Shown here: positions 1-6,179 of the stretch, one piece after another
Layout of the letters: the number at the start of each line of letters is the position of its first letter
Position numbering within the stretch: the stretch's first letter is position 1
NCBI GenBank assembly: GCA_041695045.1
Contig: JBGFRR010000098.1
Span: 1 to 7,344, forward strand
Source of the DNA: JBGFRR01 sp041695045
GTDB taxonomy: Bacteria > Bacteroidota > Ignavibacteria > UBA10030
Length of the DNA stretch: 7,344 bases
Direction of reading: 5' to 3'
Notes under the pieces: model-generated
Database searches by the model: none
Told to the model about the DNA's origin: nothing
The model's input: the letters and a program-made list of their open reading frames with translations, nothing else
Position numbers and translations under genes: made by a program

Positions 1-69
1 GGATTCTACGTGTATCGCTTGACCAGCGGCAGCAGCATGCAGTCGCGGGTCATGATGCTGGTCAAGTAA
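1..69 (+). CDS. C-terminal end of a T9SS-exported protein (partial, 5' end outside window)
   Basis: The first 22 codons of the window read in frame 1 to a TAA stop. They give a peptide that begins GFYVYRL, continues through a Ser/Gly-rich turn and ends MMLVK. This matches the last two beta-strands of the type A C-terminal sorting domain of the type IX secretion system, whose usual pattern is G-x-Y-x-Y-R-L, a short turn with Gly, then (K/R)-x-M-x-L-x-K at the extreme C-terminus. Such domains direct proteins across the outer membrane of Bacteroidota and relatives and are then cleaved or attached to the surface. What the secreted protein does cannot be told, because the rest lies upstream. The call rests on pattern recognition over a short stretch; another beta-rich C-terminus ending this way is possible. 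Confidence 0.7.
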   Translation, partial: GFYVYRLTSGSSMQSRVMMLVK

Positions 70-155
70 CGGAGGGTCTCGCCGCCCTTCACAAGGTTTC
101 GGCAGGCAAAATGAAAAAAGCCCTTTTTCCGCTTTGAGCACAGAAAGGCTGAACA

Positions 156-521
156 ATGGTTGAGCATCTCACGAAAGAATCCTTCCGACAAAAAATCTTC
201 AATTACGAGCAGGAACAAGAATGGAGCTATGGCGGTGAATTGCCGGCGCTTATCGACTTTTGGGCGCCGTGGTGTGGTCCGTGCCGTGTTGTCGGCCCGA
301 TCATCGATGAACTTGCGCAGGAGTACTCCGGCCGCGTGAACTTCTACAAGGTGAACACCGATGAGCAAGAGGAGTTAGCCGCTGCGTTCGGCATCCGCAG
401 CATTCCGTCGTTGCTGTTCATCCCCAAAGAAGGCCCGCCAAAGATGGCCATCGGTGCGTTGCCGAAGGAAACGTTACAGGAGGCGATTGAGAAAGAGTTG
501 TTCATTGGTTCGGTTTCGTAG
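156..521 (+). CDS. trxA: Thioredoxin (TrxA-like)
   Basis: This 121-residue protein is a single thioredoxin domain, close to the usual length of about 105-110 plus a short N-terminal extension. It carries the active site W39-C40-G41-P42-C43 inside the strand-and-helix context LIDFWAPWCGPC, and the cis-proline Pro84 in the motif SIPSLLF that packs against the active site. There is no signal peptide or membrane segment, so it should be a cytoplasmic disulfide reductase fed by thioredoxin reductase, serving targets such as ribonucleotide reductase and peroxiredoxins. The ATG start is supported by AAAGG at 144-148, seven bases upstream. It follows the stop of the T9SS protein by 86 bases and is followed by its own terminator, so it is probably transcribed separately from gltX. 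Family assignment is secure; trxA is used in the general sense, since a genome may hold several thioredoxins. Confidence 0.92.
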   Translation: MVEHLTKESFRQKIFNYEQEQEWSYGGELPALIDFWAPWCGPCRVVGPIIDELAQEYSGRVNFYKVNTDEQEELAAAFGIRSIPSLLFIPKEGPPKMAIGALPKETLQEAIEKELFIGSVS

Positions 522-545
522 CTTTGGGAGGCTGGGGTGATATGC

Positions 546-581
546 AAGGGCTGGCTCGGTGGGAGTCAGCCCTTGTTTCTT
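546..581 (+). terminator. Intrinsic terminator after the thioredoxin gene
   Basis: Bases 546-556 pair with 564-574 in an 11-bp stem with one G-T pair, around a 7-base loop (557-563). The stem is followed by the T-rich run GTTTCTT at 575-581. It begins 25 bases after the trxA stop codon, which is the expected place for a rho-independent terminator. The T-run is interrupted, so efficiency may be moderate. Confidence 0.7.
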
Positions 582-668
582 ATGGAGCGTCGTGTTGCCG
601 GCGGAATGAGGATCTCCTTCACAGAAAAGTAGACGATGTTGCACTGGGGCGTATGGCAGTAGTGCGCG

Positions 669-697
669 TTGCAATTCGCGGATGTTTTCTCTATCTT
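669..697 (+). promoter_or_regulatory. Candidate promoter of the gltX operon
   Basis: TTGCAA at 669-674 and TATCTT at 692-697 are separated by 17 bases, the optimum for a sigma70-type promoter. The downstream box continues as TATCTTTA, which also resembles the TAnnTTTG box of Bacteroidota primary promoters. Transcription would begin near base 704, about 64 bases before the gltX start. It lies after the trxA terminator and before a six-gene operon, where a promoter is needed. This is a sequence match only. Confidence 0.4.
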
Positions 698-712
698 TAC
701 GCTGTGTTGTGG

Positions 713-742
713 AGCGCCCCAACCGCAGGGACGCTTTTTTTT
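713..742 (+). terminator. Terminator-like hairpin in the gltX leader (possible attenuator)
   Basis: Bases 713-720 pair with 728-735 (three and four pairs flanking one C-A mismatch at 717/731, plus A713-T735), with a 7-base loop at 721-727. Eight consecutive T's follow at 735-742. The shape is that of an intrinsic terminator, but it lies between the candidate promoter and the gltX ATG at 768. It could attenuate the operon, or stop read-through coming from upstream. No T-box consensus is visible nearby, and no clear competing antiterminator was found by eye. Confidence 0.4.
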
Positions 743-767
743 GTTCCCCGCACATACCAATCGCCTC

Positions 768-2234
768 ATGTCCGATACCGTTCGAGTCCGTTTCGCCCCC
801 AGTCCAACCGGCTTTCTCCATGTTGGCGGCTTGCGGACGGCGCTGTACAATTTTCTGTTTGCTCGAAGTCGTGGTGGAACATTCATCCTGCGAATCGAAG
901 ATACCGACCAAACCCGTCAAGTTGAGGGCGCAGTGGAAAACCTGATTGACACACTCCACTGGGCAGATATTGATTTTGATGAGGGACCGGGAAAGGATGG
1001 AGCATTCGGGCCGTATGTCCAATCGCAGCGACTGGAGATGTATCGGGAGCATGCGGAGCGATTGGTTGCGGAAGGAAACGCATACTATTGTTTCTGCACC
1101 CATGAGCGGTTAGAGAAGATTCGTCGGCAATCGCGCTACAGCGGGACGTTGAAGCAGTCGCCCGCATACGACCGGCACTGCCGGTCGCTCTCGACGGATG
1201 AAGCGATGCGGAAGAAGTCGGCAGGCGAGCCGTATGTGATTCGCATGAAAGTACCGGAGAGCGGCGAGACGTCGTTCGATGACGTCATCCGTGAGCGCGT
1301 GACCATCGCGAATTCGATTCTGGATGATCAGGTGCTCATCAAGTCGGACGGCTTCCCGACGTATCATCTCGCTGTGGTGGTGGACGATCACCTGATGCGC
1401 ATCTCGCATGTGATTCGCGGGGAGGAATGGCTTTCCAGCACGCCGAAGCATGTGTTGCTCTATCGCTCTTTTGGATGGGAGCTGCCGGTGTTCGCGCATT
1501 TGTCGCTCTTGTTGAATCCCGACAAGAGTAAACTGAGCAAGCGTCAGGGTGATGTTGCGGTAGAAGAGTATCGCGCGAAGGGATACCTCAACGAGGCGTT
1601 GGTAAACTTTGTCGCCCTGCTCGGCTGGAACCCGGGCGATGACCGTGAGATCTTCACGATGGAAGAACTGGTGCGTGAGTTCTCGCTGGAGCGCGTGGGG
1701 AAGTCGGGAGCGGTCTTCAACGTCGAAAAGCTCAACTGGCTCAACTTCCAGCATCTTCGGCGGAAACCGGATGCGGAAGTGCTTCAGCTGCTGAACAAAG
1801 AACTTACACGAGCGGGCATCGATCCGTCACACTTCTCTGAGCAGTATCTGCTTGGGGTCATCAGTGCAATGCGAGAGCGCGTCACGTTTGTGCGCGACGT
1901 TCTTGAGAAGAGCCCGTATTTCTTTCGGCCGGTCGATCACTACGACCCCGATGTTGTGAAGAAACGCTGGAAGCCGCACACACCAAACCATGTGCGCGTG
2001 CTTGCTGAAGAATTCTCGAAACTCCAGAGTCCGCGCAAAGAGGACTACGAGGCCGCTCTTGTTCGCGTAGCCGACGCATTGAGCATCAAGCCCCCTGAAC
2101 TTATCCATCCGTTGCGATTGGCCGTATCGGGGATGGGAGCCGGTCCGGGTCTCTATGATATTCTCGCTTTGCTGGGAAGAGACGAGGTTCTTCGCCGCAT
2201 CCAGACGGCTATTGAAAGGTTAACGCAGTCATGA
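768..2234 (+). CDS. gltX: Glutamate--tRNA ligase (GluRS)
   Basis: This 488-residue class I aminoacyl-tRNA synthetase activates glutamate with ATP and charges tRNA-Glu in the cytoplasm. The N-terminal Rossmann domain opens with the diagnostic GluRS motif FAPSPTGFLHVGG (residues 9-21), whose HVGG is the usual GluRS form of HIGH. The second ATP-binding motif is KLSKR at 255-259. Cys108, Cys110 and Cys138, with Tyr134, sit where bacterial GluRS enzymes often bind zinc. The C-terminal third is the helical anticodon-binding domain. The length is normal for the family. The ATG at 768 is chosen because the protein then starts six residues before the conserved first strand. An in-frame TTG at 669 would add an unconserved tail lying over the leader hairpin. 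No Shine-Dalgarno sequence precedes the ATG. Its stop overlaps the glnS start. Because GlnRS is encoded next door, this enzyme is expected to be the discriminating type, but that is inference. Confidence 0.96.
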   Translation: MSDTVRVRFAPSPTGFLHVGGLRTALYNFLFARSRGGTFILRIEDTDQTRQVEGAVENLIDTLHWADIDFDEGPGKDGAFGPYVQSQRLEMYREHAERLVAEGNAYYCFCTHERLEKIRRQSRYSGTLKQSPAYDRHCRSLSTDEAMRKKSAGEPYVIRMKVPESGETSFDDVIRERVTIANSILDDQVLIKSDGFPTYHLAVVVDDHLMRISHVIRGEEWLSSTPKHVLLYRSFGWELPVFAHLSLLLNPDKSKLSKRQGDVAVEEYRAKGYLNEALVNFVALLGWNPGDDREIFTMEELVREFSLERVGKSGAVFNVEKLNWLNFQHLRRKPDAEVLQLLNKELTRAGIDPSHFSEQYLLGVISAMRERVTFVRDVLEKSPYFFRPVDHYDPDVVKKRWKPHTPNHVRVLAEEFSKLQSPRKEDYEAALVRVADALSIKPPELIHPLRLAVSGMGAGPGLYDILALLGRDEVLRRIQTAIERLTQS

Positions 2235-3955
2235 CGACGCATGAATATCCCCCCGTAGCGCCGCACAGTCCATCCGGTGAAGCGGAAGAGACGCGGGCGA
2301 AGAGGAATTTCATTCGTGAAGTCATCGAGGACGACCTTCGGACGAACAAGTACGGAGGGCGCGTCCACACGCGTTTCCCTCCCGAGCCGAACGGATACCT
2401 CCACATCGGCCATGCAAAATCCATTTGCCTGAACTTCGGACTTGCGAGAGACTACGACGGCCTCTGCAACCTTCGGTTCGACGACACGAATCCGACCAAA
2501 GAAGAGCAGGAGTATGTGGACTCCATCAAAGACGATGTGCGGTGGTTGGGGTTCGATTGGGAGGGTCGCGAGTATTATGCATCCGATTACTTCGAGCAGC
2601 TGTATGCGTATGCGATTTGGCTCATCAAGAAGGGTAAGGCGTATGTGTGTGATCTCACGGCCGATCAGATGCGTGCGCATCGCGGAACGCTGACGGAACC
2701 GGGGAAGGAAAGTCCTTATCGCAATCGCTCCGTAGAAGAGAATCTCGATCTGTTCGAGCGGATGCGTAAGGGAGAATTTCCCGACGGGTCGCGCACGCTC
2801 CGCGCGAAAATCGATATGGCTTCGCCGAACATCAACATGCGGGATCCTGTCATGTACCGCATCCTGCATGCGACGCATCATCGCACCGGCAACACATGGT
2901 CAATGTACCCGACGTATGATTGGGCGCACGGGCAGTCGGATTCCATCGAAGGGATCACGCACTCCATCTGCACGCTGGAGTTTGCAGACCATCGCCCGCT
3001 GTACGATTGGTTTCTCGACGAACTCGAAATCGATCACCCCCAGCAGATTGAATTTGCGCGCCTCAACCTTACGTACACGGTGCTGAGCAAGCGAAAGCTG
3101 CTTGAGCTGGTCGAGGAGGGCCATGTGCAAGGTTGGGACGACCCCCGCATGCCGACGATTTCCGGGCTGCGTCGCCGCGGGTACACACCGGAGTCGATTC
3201 GCATGTTTGCCGACCGCATCGGTGTTGCGCGGAGCGACAGCACGGTTGAGATGGCGGCGTTGGAGGATTGTATTCGGGATGACCTCAACAAACGGGCGCA
3301 GCGGGTGATGGCGGTGTTGCGTCCGCTGAAGGTGGTCATTGAGAATTATCTGGACGGTCGTGTTGAGGAACTGGAGGCGGTCAACAATCCTGAAGACCCT
3401 TCGATGGGGACGCGGAAGATTCCGTTTTCGAACGTGCTGTATATTGAGCGCGATGATTTCCGCGAGGTGCCTCCGAAACATTACTGGCGACTTTTTCCCG
3501 GCAACGAGGTGCGACTGCGGTACGGTTATATCGTGAAATGTGTTGGTGTGACCAAGGATGAAGCAACAGGAGAGGTGAGGGAGATTCGTTGCACGTACGA
3601 TCCTGCCACGCGCAGCGGGTCGGGTGAACGACAGCGCAAGGTCAAGAGCACCATTCATTGGGTCTCTGCAGCGCATGCCGTCGAGATTGAAGCGCGGCTG
3701 TACGATCGGTTGTTCACAGTCGAGGACCCCGGCGGCGATGATTGGAGAGAGTTCATCAACCCGAAGTCGCTCGAAATTGTGACAGGATGCAAGGCAGAGC
3801 CGAGCGTCAAGGGTGCGGCGGTCGGAGAGCGATTCCAGTTTGAACGGCTGGGATACTTTTGTGTTGACCGAGACTCGACGCCGGAACTGCTTCGATTTAA
3901 TCGCACCGTCACGCTTCGAGATACGTGGGCAAAGCTTGCGCGACGCGAATTGTAA
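2231..3955 (+). CDS. glnS: Glutamine--tRNA ligase (GlnRS)
   Basis: This 574-residue class I synthetase attaches glutamine directly to tRNA-Gln. The catalytic domain starts with FPPEPNGYLHIGHAKSI, with the HIGH motif at residues 58-61. The second signature is VLSKR at 284-288, as in other GlnRS enzymes. From about residue 350 onward the protein has the two beta-barrel anticodon-binding domains that separate GlnRS from bacterial GluRS; landmarks are MGTRKIPFSNVLYIERDDF, the YGYIVKC strand and the late FERLGYFCVD strand. It is slightly longer than E. coli GlnRS (about 554), mainly in the N-terminal extension, and has no YqeY-type C-terminal fusion. Its ATG overlaps the gltX stop (ATGA at 2231-2234), so translation of the two is probably coupled. 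Bacterial GlnRS genes are known to descend from a eukaryotic lineage by horizontal transfer. Its presence suggests the Glu-tRNA-Gln amidation route is not needed for glutamine here. Confidence 0.97.
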   Translation: MTTHEYPPVAPHSPSGEAEETRAKRNFIREVIEDDLRTNKYGGRVHTRFPPEPNGYLHIGHAKSICLNFGLARDYDGLCNLRFDDTNPTKEEQEYVDSIKDDVRWLGFDWEGREYYASDYFEQLYAYAIWLIKKGKAYVCDLTADQMRAHRGTLTEPGKESPYRNRSVEENLDLFERMRKGEFPDGSRTLRAKIDMASPNINMRDPVMYRILHATHHRTGNTWSMYPTYDWAHGQSDSIEGITHSICTLEFADHRPLYDWFLDELEIDHPQQIEFARLNLTYTVLSKRKLLELVEEGHVQGWDDPRMPTISGLRRRGYTPESIRMFADRIGVARSDSTVEMAALEDCIRDDLNKRAQRVMAVLRPLKVVIENYLDGRVEELEAVNNPEDPSMGTRKIPFSNVLYIERDDFREVPPKHYWRLFPGNEVRLRYGYIVKCVGVTKDEATGEVREIRCTYDPATRSGSGERQRKVKSTIHWVSAAHAVEIEARLYDRLFTVEDPGGDDWREFINPKSLEIVTGCKAEPSVKGAAVGERFQFERLGYFCVDRDSTPELLRFNRTVTLRDTWAKLARREL

Positions 3956-4045
3956 GGCGGGCTGAGTGCGTTGTCGCTGGATGCCCGTCCTCAACGTGAC
4001 GGAAGCGATGGGCGCCCGAGCCTATTCAATCACACTGAGTTCATC

Positions 4046-4429
4046 GTGCCATCGGCAAGAAAAGCGAACGACATCATTCGGCTCCATAACGCGGTGTTCT
4101 ACGCGTACCATGGCGTCTTGTCGGATGAACAAAACCTTGGCGGGAAATTCGAGGTTGACGTTGACCTCCACTGTGATCTTTCCAAGGGGGCGAAGAGCGA
4201 CAGCTTGAAAGAGACCGTGGATTATGAGCGGGTCTATAACCACGTCCGTAATCTTGTTTTGGGAAAAAAATATTTCCTGCTCGAAGCGCTCGCAGCGACC
4301 ATTGCCGAGGGCCTGTTGCGAGAGTTCCAGAAAGCCCAGAAGGCAGTCGTGCGCGTTCGGAAACCCGGCGCGCCGGTCAGGGGTGTCGTCGATTACGTCG
4401 AAGTCGAAATCACAAGGTCTCGCAAGTAA
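4046..4429 (+). CDS. folB: Dihydroneopterin aldolase (FolB)
   Basis: FolB splits 7,8-dihydroneopterin into 6-hydroxymethyl-7,8-dihydropterin and glycolaldehyde, the step before HPPK in folate synthesis. From the GTG at 4046 the protein has 127 residues, close to the usual 120. Visible family features are F18-Y-A-Y-H22-G with the acidic Glu28 nearby, the L-L-E80-A-L helix that contributes the pterin-anchoring glutamate, and the R-V-R-K106-P-G-A-P segment holding the catalytic lysine. The enzyme normally forms an octamer. The start is uncertain. The conserved part begins at DIIRLHNAVFYAYHG, and the only starts ahead of it are this GTG, with a weak GAG six bases upstream, and a TTG at 3971 that would add 25 residues with no family resemblance. 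With GTG the gap to glnS is 90 bases; with TTG it is 15. The stop directly abuts the folK ATG. Confidence 0.9.
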   Translation: MPSARKANDIIRLHNAVFYAYHGVLSDEQNLGGKFEVDVDLHCDLSKGAKSDSLKETVDYERVYNHVRNLVLGKKYFLLEALAATIAEGLLREFQKAQKAVVRVRKPGAPVRGVVDYVEVEITRSRK

Positions 4430-4930
4430 ATGCCGCGCGTGTTTGTGGGGCTTGGTTCGAATGTAGGCGATCGTCCCTCGTTCTTGAGGGATGCTCTCCT
4501 CAGGTTGCAAGCTTTGCCGGATACCATCGTAGAACGCGTCTCATCGGTGTATGAGACAGAGCCGGTTGGACTGCGCGAGCAACCATTGTTTTTGAACGCT
4601 GTCGCGGAATGTCGAACGACGCGCTCGCCGCGGGAATTTGTTCGCGACTTGAAGAATATCGAGCAACAGGTCGGACGAACGCAACATGCGCGCTGGGGAC
4701 CGCGTGAGATTGACCTCGACCTTCTTTTTTATGACGCCCTTGTTGTGGAAGAGGATGAGATACAGATTCCTCACGCAGAGGCCGAGCGGCGTCGATTTGT
4801 CCTTGAGCCGTTGAACGAGCTTGCGCCTGAGTTTGTCGACCCGCGAACACATCGAACCGTGAAAGAATTGCTCCACGCCACCCTTGACCGGAGTCTCGTA
4901 ACAAAAACCTCTATCAGCGTGGAACGTTAG
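4430..4930 (+). CDS. folK: 2-amino-4-hydroxy-6-hydroxymethyldihydropteridine diphosphokinase (HPPK, FolK)
   Basis: HPPK transfers pyrophosphate from ATP to 6-hydroxymethyl-7,8-dihydropterin, making the substrate of dihydropteroate synthase. The 166-residue protein has the typical N-terminal strand and turn VFVGLGSNVGDR (4-15), the SSVYETEPVG segment (38-47) that lines the pterin pocket, and the HPPK signature RWGPREIDLDLLFYD (88-102) with Arg92 and the magnesium-binding Asp95 and Asp97. The basic Arg83 of the flexible loop is also in place. Length matches E. coli FolK (159). The ATG follows the folB stop with no spacing, so the two consecutive pathway enzymes are made together. The stop codon TAG is part of the AGGAG ribosome-binding site of the next gene. 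In related genomes HPPK and the kinase that follows here are often neighbours; here they remain separate proteins. Confidence 0.95.
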   Translation: MPRVFVGLGSNVGDRPSFLRDALLRLQALPDTIVERVSSVYETEPVGLREQPLFLNAVAECRTTRSPREFVRDLKNIEQQVGRTQHARWGPREIDLDLLFYDALVVEEDEIQIPHAEAERRRFVLEPLNELAPEFVDPRTHRTVKELLHATLDRSLVTKTSISVER

Positions 4931-4939
4931 GAGTCGCCA

Positions 4940-5596
4940 TTGGCCCAAACGCAGAATGAACTCCGTCACATTGCCATCGAGGGCGTCATCGGTGCCGGGA
5001 AAACCACACTTGCGGAAATGCTCGCCGAACGCTTAGGTGGGCGCCTTGTTCTTGAGCGCTTCGAGGAGAATCCTTTTCTCGAAAAATTCTATCAGGACCC
5101 CGAGCGCTATGCGTTTCAGACACAAATTTTTTTCCTTTTGAGTCGTTTTCGTCAGCAACAGGAGCTGTATCAAGCCGACCTCTTTCACAAACACATTATC
5201 TCCGACTATATTTTTGAAAAGGATAAAATTTTCGCGTACCTCACGCTTCAGGATGAAGAACTGAAGCTGTATGAAACGCTGCTCGCGGCAATTGAAAAGA
5301 ATATTCCTACGCCCGACCTTGTCGTCTACCTCCAGTCGAGTGTACCGCGCTTGATGAGCAACATCCGCCAGCGCGGAAGAAGGATGGAAGAAAACATTAC
5401 GGAGGAATACATCCGGGAGTTGAACGAGGCGTATAACTATTTTTTCTTCCGCTACAAGGCTGCGCCGTTGCTGATTGTGAAAGCTACCGACATCGATTTT
5501 GTGAACAACCAGAATGATTTCGAAGAACTCGTCAGTCAGGTTCTCCGCACCGACCGGGCTCCCGTAGAGTACTATAACCCAACGGTTCGACGGTAG
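4940..5596 (+). CDS. Deoxynucleoside kinase family protein
   Basis: This 218-residue protein belongs to the deoxynucleoside kinase family (thymidine kinase 2 / deoxyguanosine kinase type), which phosphorylates salvaged deoxynucleosides with a nucleoside triphosphate. The P-loop is G15-V-I-G-A-G-K21-T-T, preceded by Glu14 as in the family. The substrate-side helix ENPFLEKFYQDPERYAFQTQ (43-62) is characteristic. An arginine-rich LID, RQRGRR, lies at 143-148, and the C-terminal PLLIVKATDIDFV strand closes the fold. The usual E-R-S motif after the third strand is replaced by D89-Y-I-F-E-K-D95, so the nucleoside specificity cannot be inferred. The start is TTG, backed by AGGAG at 4929-4933, six bases upstream, overlapping the folK stop. 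The gene sits between folK and a small membrane-protein gene, with a 1-base overlap to the latter. Family assignment is firm; the substrate (dA, dG, dC or dT) is unknown. Confidence 0.9.
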   Translation: MAQTQNELRHIAIEGVIGAGKTTLAEMLAERLGGRLVLERFEENPFLEKFYQDPERYAFQTQIFFLLSRFRQQQELYQADLFHKHIISDYIFEKDKIFAYLTLQDEELKLYETLLAAIEKNIPTPDLVVYLQSSVPRLMSNIRQRGRRMEENITEEYIRELNEAYNYFFFRYKAAPLLIVKATDIDFVNNQNDFEELVSQVLRTDRAPVEYYNPTVRR

Positions 5597-5796
5597 TGTT
5601 AAGACTTTTCCTCATCCTGCTTTTTGCCTTCTTGGTGGCTTGGTTCCTCTACCGCATGCTTCTTGTATTGATCGGGCCGCGGAGGGACCAGCACACTGAA
5701 CCACCGCCCAGTGCACAGAAACCACCTCGCATACCTCAACCCTATTCCGATGTGCAGGATGCCAAGTTCCAGGACATTCAGGACAAACCCGAGTAA
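5596..5796 (+). CDS. Small single-pass membrane protein with acidic tail, unknown function
   Basis: This 66-residue protein starts at a GTG that overlaps the kinase stop codon by one base, a layout that favours translational coupling and argues that the frame is real. Residues 3-27 are strongly hydrophobic (LRLFLILLFAFLVAWFLYRMLLVLI, shown here by composition: almost all Leu, Phe, Val, Ile and Trp, with one Arg at 20). They should form a membrane segment or signal anchor. A basic patch GPRR (27-30) follows, placing the rest on the cytoplasmic side by the positive-inside rule. Residues 35-50 are proline-rich. The end, SDVQDAKFQDIQD (51-63), is acidic and resembles the D-A-x-F-x-x-I type tails of short DUF4834-like Bacteroidota proteins, though I cannot confirm the family. 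No function is assigned. It closes the gltX-to-kinase operon. Confidence 0.7.
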   Translation: MLRLFLILLFAFLVAWFLYRMLLVLIGPRRDQHTEPPPSAQKPPRIPQPYSDVQDAKFQDIQDKPE

Positions 5797-5939
5797 GTCG
5801 GAGTCCTGTCTGCACTCTGGAATCATGAGCCACCGACAGCTGTTCTAATCATTGCTTCCTATCGAACAAGTCCATGGTCTGTTGCGGGGTTGAGAGGATG
5901 CCGCACGCTCAGTTTACCTTGCCGCTCTAAGATTATTGG

Positions 5940-5967
5940 TTGACTCTCTTGCAATTTTTACTATATT
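5940..5967 (+). promoter_or_regulatory. Candidate strong promoter ahead of the tRNA cluster
   Basis: TTGACT at 5940-5945 matches five of six bases of the -35 consensus. TATATT at 5962-5967 matches five of six bases of the -10 consensus. The spacing is 16 bases and the surrounding DNA is AT-rich, in contrast to the flanks. Transcription would start near 5974. It is the best promoter in the window and faces the tRNA genes, about 200 bases ahead of the first. A TATTAAT box two bases further on is an alternative -10. Confidence 0.6.
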
Positions 5968-6044
5968 AATAGTCTCGTATTCCTCATCTTTTCGTAATCC
6001 CAGGCAATGTCCATGCTATGGTAGCCCGAGAGTGGCTCATCGGC

Positions 6045-6079
6045 GGCAACGATCGGGTGGGGAATCGTTTGCCTTTTTC
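6045..6079 (+). terminator. Terminator-like hairpin downstream of the tRNA-cluster promoter
   Basis: GGCAA (6045-6049) pairs with TTGCC (6069-6073) and CGAT (6050-6053) with ATCG (6064-6067). One T (6068) is bulged and the loop has 10 bases. TTTTTCT follows immediately at 6074-6080. It is about 70-105 bases downstream of the candidate start, so it could end a short RNA of about 100 bases or attenuate transcription into the tRNA genes. Confidence 0.45.
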
Positions 6080-6108
6080 TCGCTGGCGTAGCTTCCCGAC
6101 AGAAAACG

Positions 6109-6133
6109 CCTGCCCTGTCTGCCGACAGGCAGG
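6109..6133. repeat. Palindromic repeat (CCTGC-CTGTC type)
   Basis: CCTGC (6109-6113) plus CTGTC (6115-6119) pair with GACAG (6124-6128) plus GCAGG (6129-6133), around a TGCC loop with one bulged C (6114). That makes ten base pairs. No T-tract follows. The composition (CCTGTC/GACAGG) resembles short palindromes scattered in many FCB-group and candidate-phylum genomes. Whether it is repeated elsewhere in this genome cannot be seen here. Confidence 0.6.
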
Positions 6134-6141
6134 TCGGGCAG

Positions 6142-6163
6142 GTCGGGATAGAGCAGTCCCGAC
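6142..6163. repeat. GTCGGGA/TCCCGAC palindrome with a tRNA D-arm-like loop
   Basis: GTCGGGA (6142-6148) pairs with TCCCGAC (6157-6163) in a perfect 7-bp stem. The 8-base loop, TAGAGCAG, is identical to the D-arm sequence of the tRNA-Thr and tRNA-Trp genes downstream. It lies 17 bases before tRNA-Thr and belongs to the same GTCCCGA-type family as the palindromes at 6291-6342 and 7200-7216. Confidence 0.55.
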
Positions 6164-6179
6164 GCACAGTCGTTTCATT

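Larger units (their letters stand above)
5797..6179. other. 383-base gap between the folate/kinase operon and the tRNA cluster
   Basis: I see no credible gene in this stretch. Bases 5797-5935 show nothing recognisable, and in particular no strong terminator for the operon just ended. Then come a strong promoter (5940-5967), a terminator-like hairpin (6045-6079), two palindromic repeats (6109-6133 and 6142-6163) and the start of tRNA-Thr at 6180. Confidence 0.6.

Noticed and set aside
81..103. Hairpin after the T9SS gene (GCCG...CGGC with inner CCTT/AAGG)
   Set aside because: The stem has an unequal internal loop and no T-tract follows, so it is not a convincing terminator.
669..767. Upstream in-frame TTG start for gltX adding 33 residues
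   Set aside because: The added residues lie across the candidate promoter and leader hairpin and have no counterpart in GluRS, whose conserved first strand begins six residues after the ATG at 768.
522..767. T-box riboswitch for gltX
   Set aside because: The leader is too short and lacks the T-box consensus and specifier stem; the fragment ACCGC alone is not enough.
2900..3994. Long open frame (364 codons) on the minus strand antisense to glnS, and others such as 1110-1754, 2153-2881 and 474-1103 on the minus strand
   Set aside because: They lie opposite certain genes, have low-complexity Arg-rich translations typical of antisense frames, show no family motif, and have no promoter or ribosome-binding support.
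3966..4208. Alternative reading frame (80 codons) overlapping the start of folB
   Set aside because: It shares the region with a frame that carries clear FolB motifs, and its own translation shows no recognisable pattern.
5779..5808. CAGGAC/GTCCTG inverted match around the stop of the small membrane-protein gene
   Set aside because: Only six pairs with an 18-base loop and no T-tract; not a credible terminator.
5974..6079. SRP (4.5S) RNA gene
   Set aside because: The conserved apical loop sequence of bacterial SRP RNA is not present on either strand.
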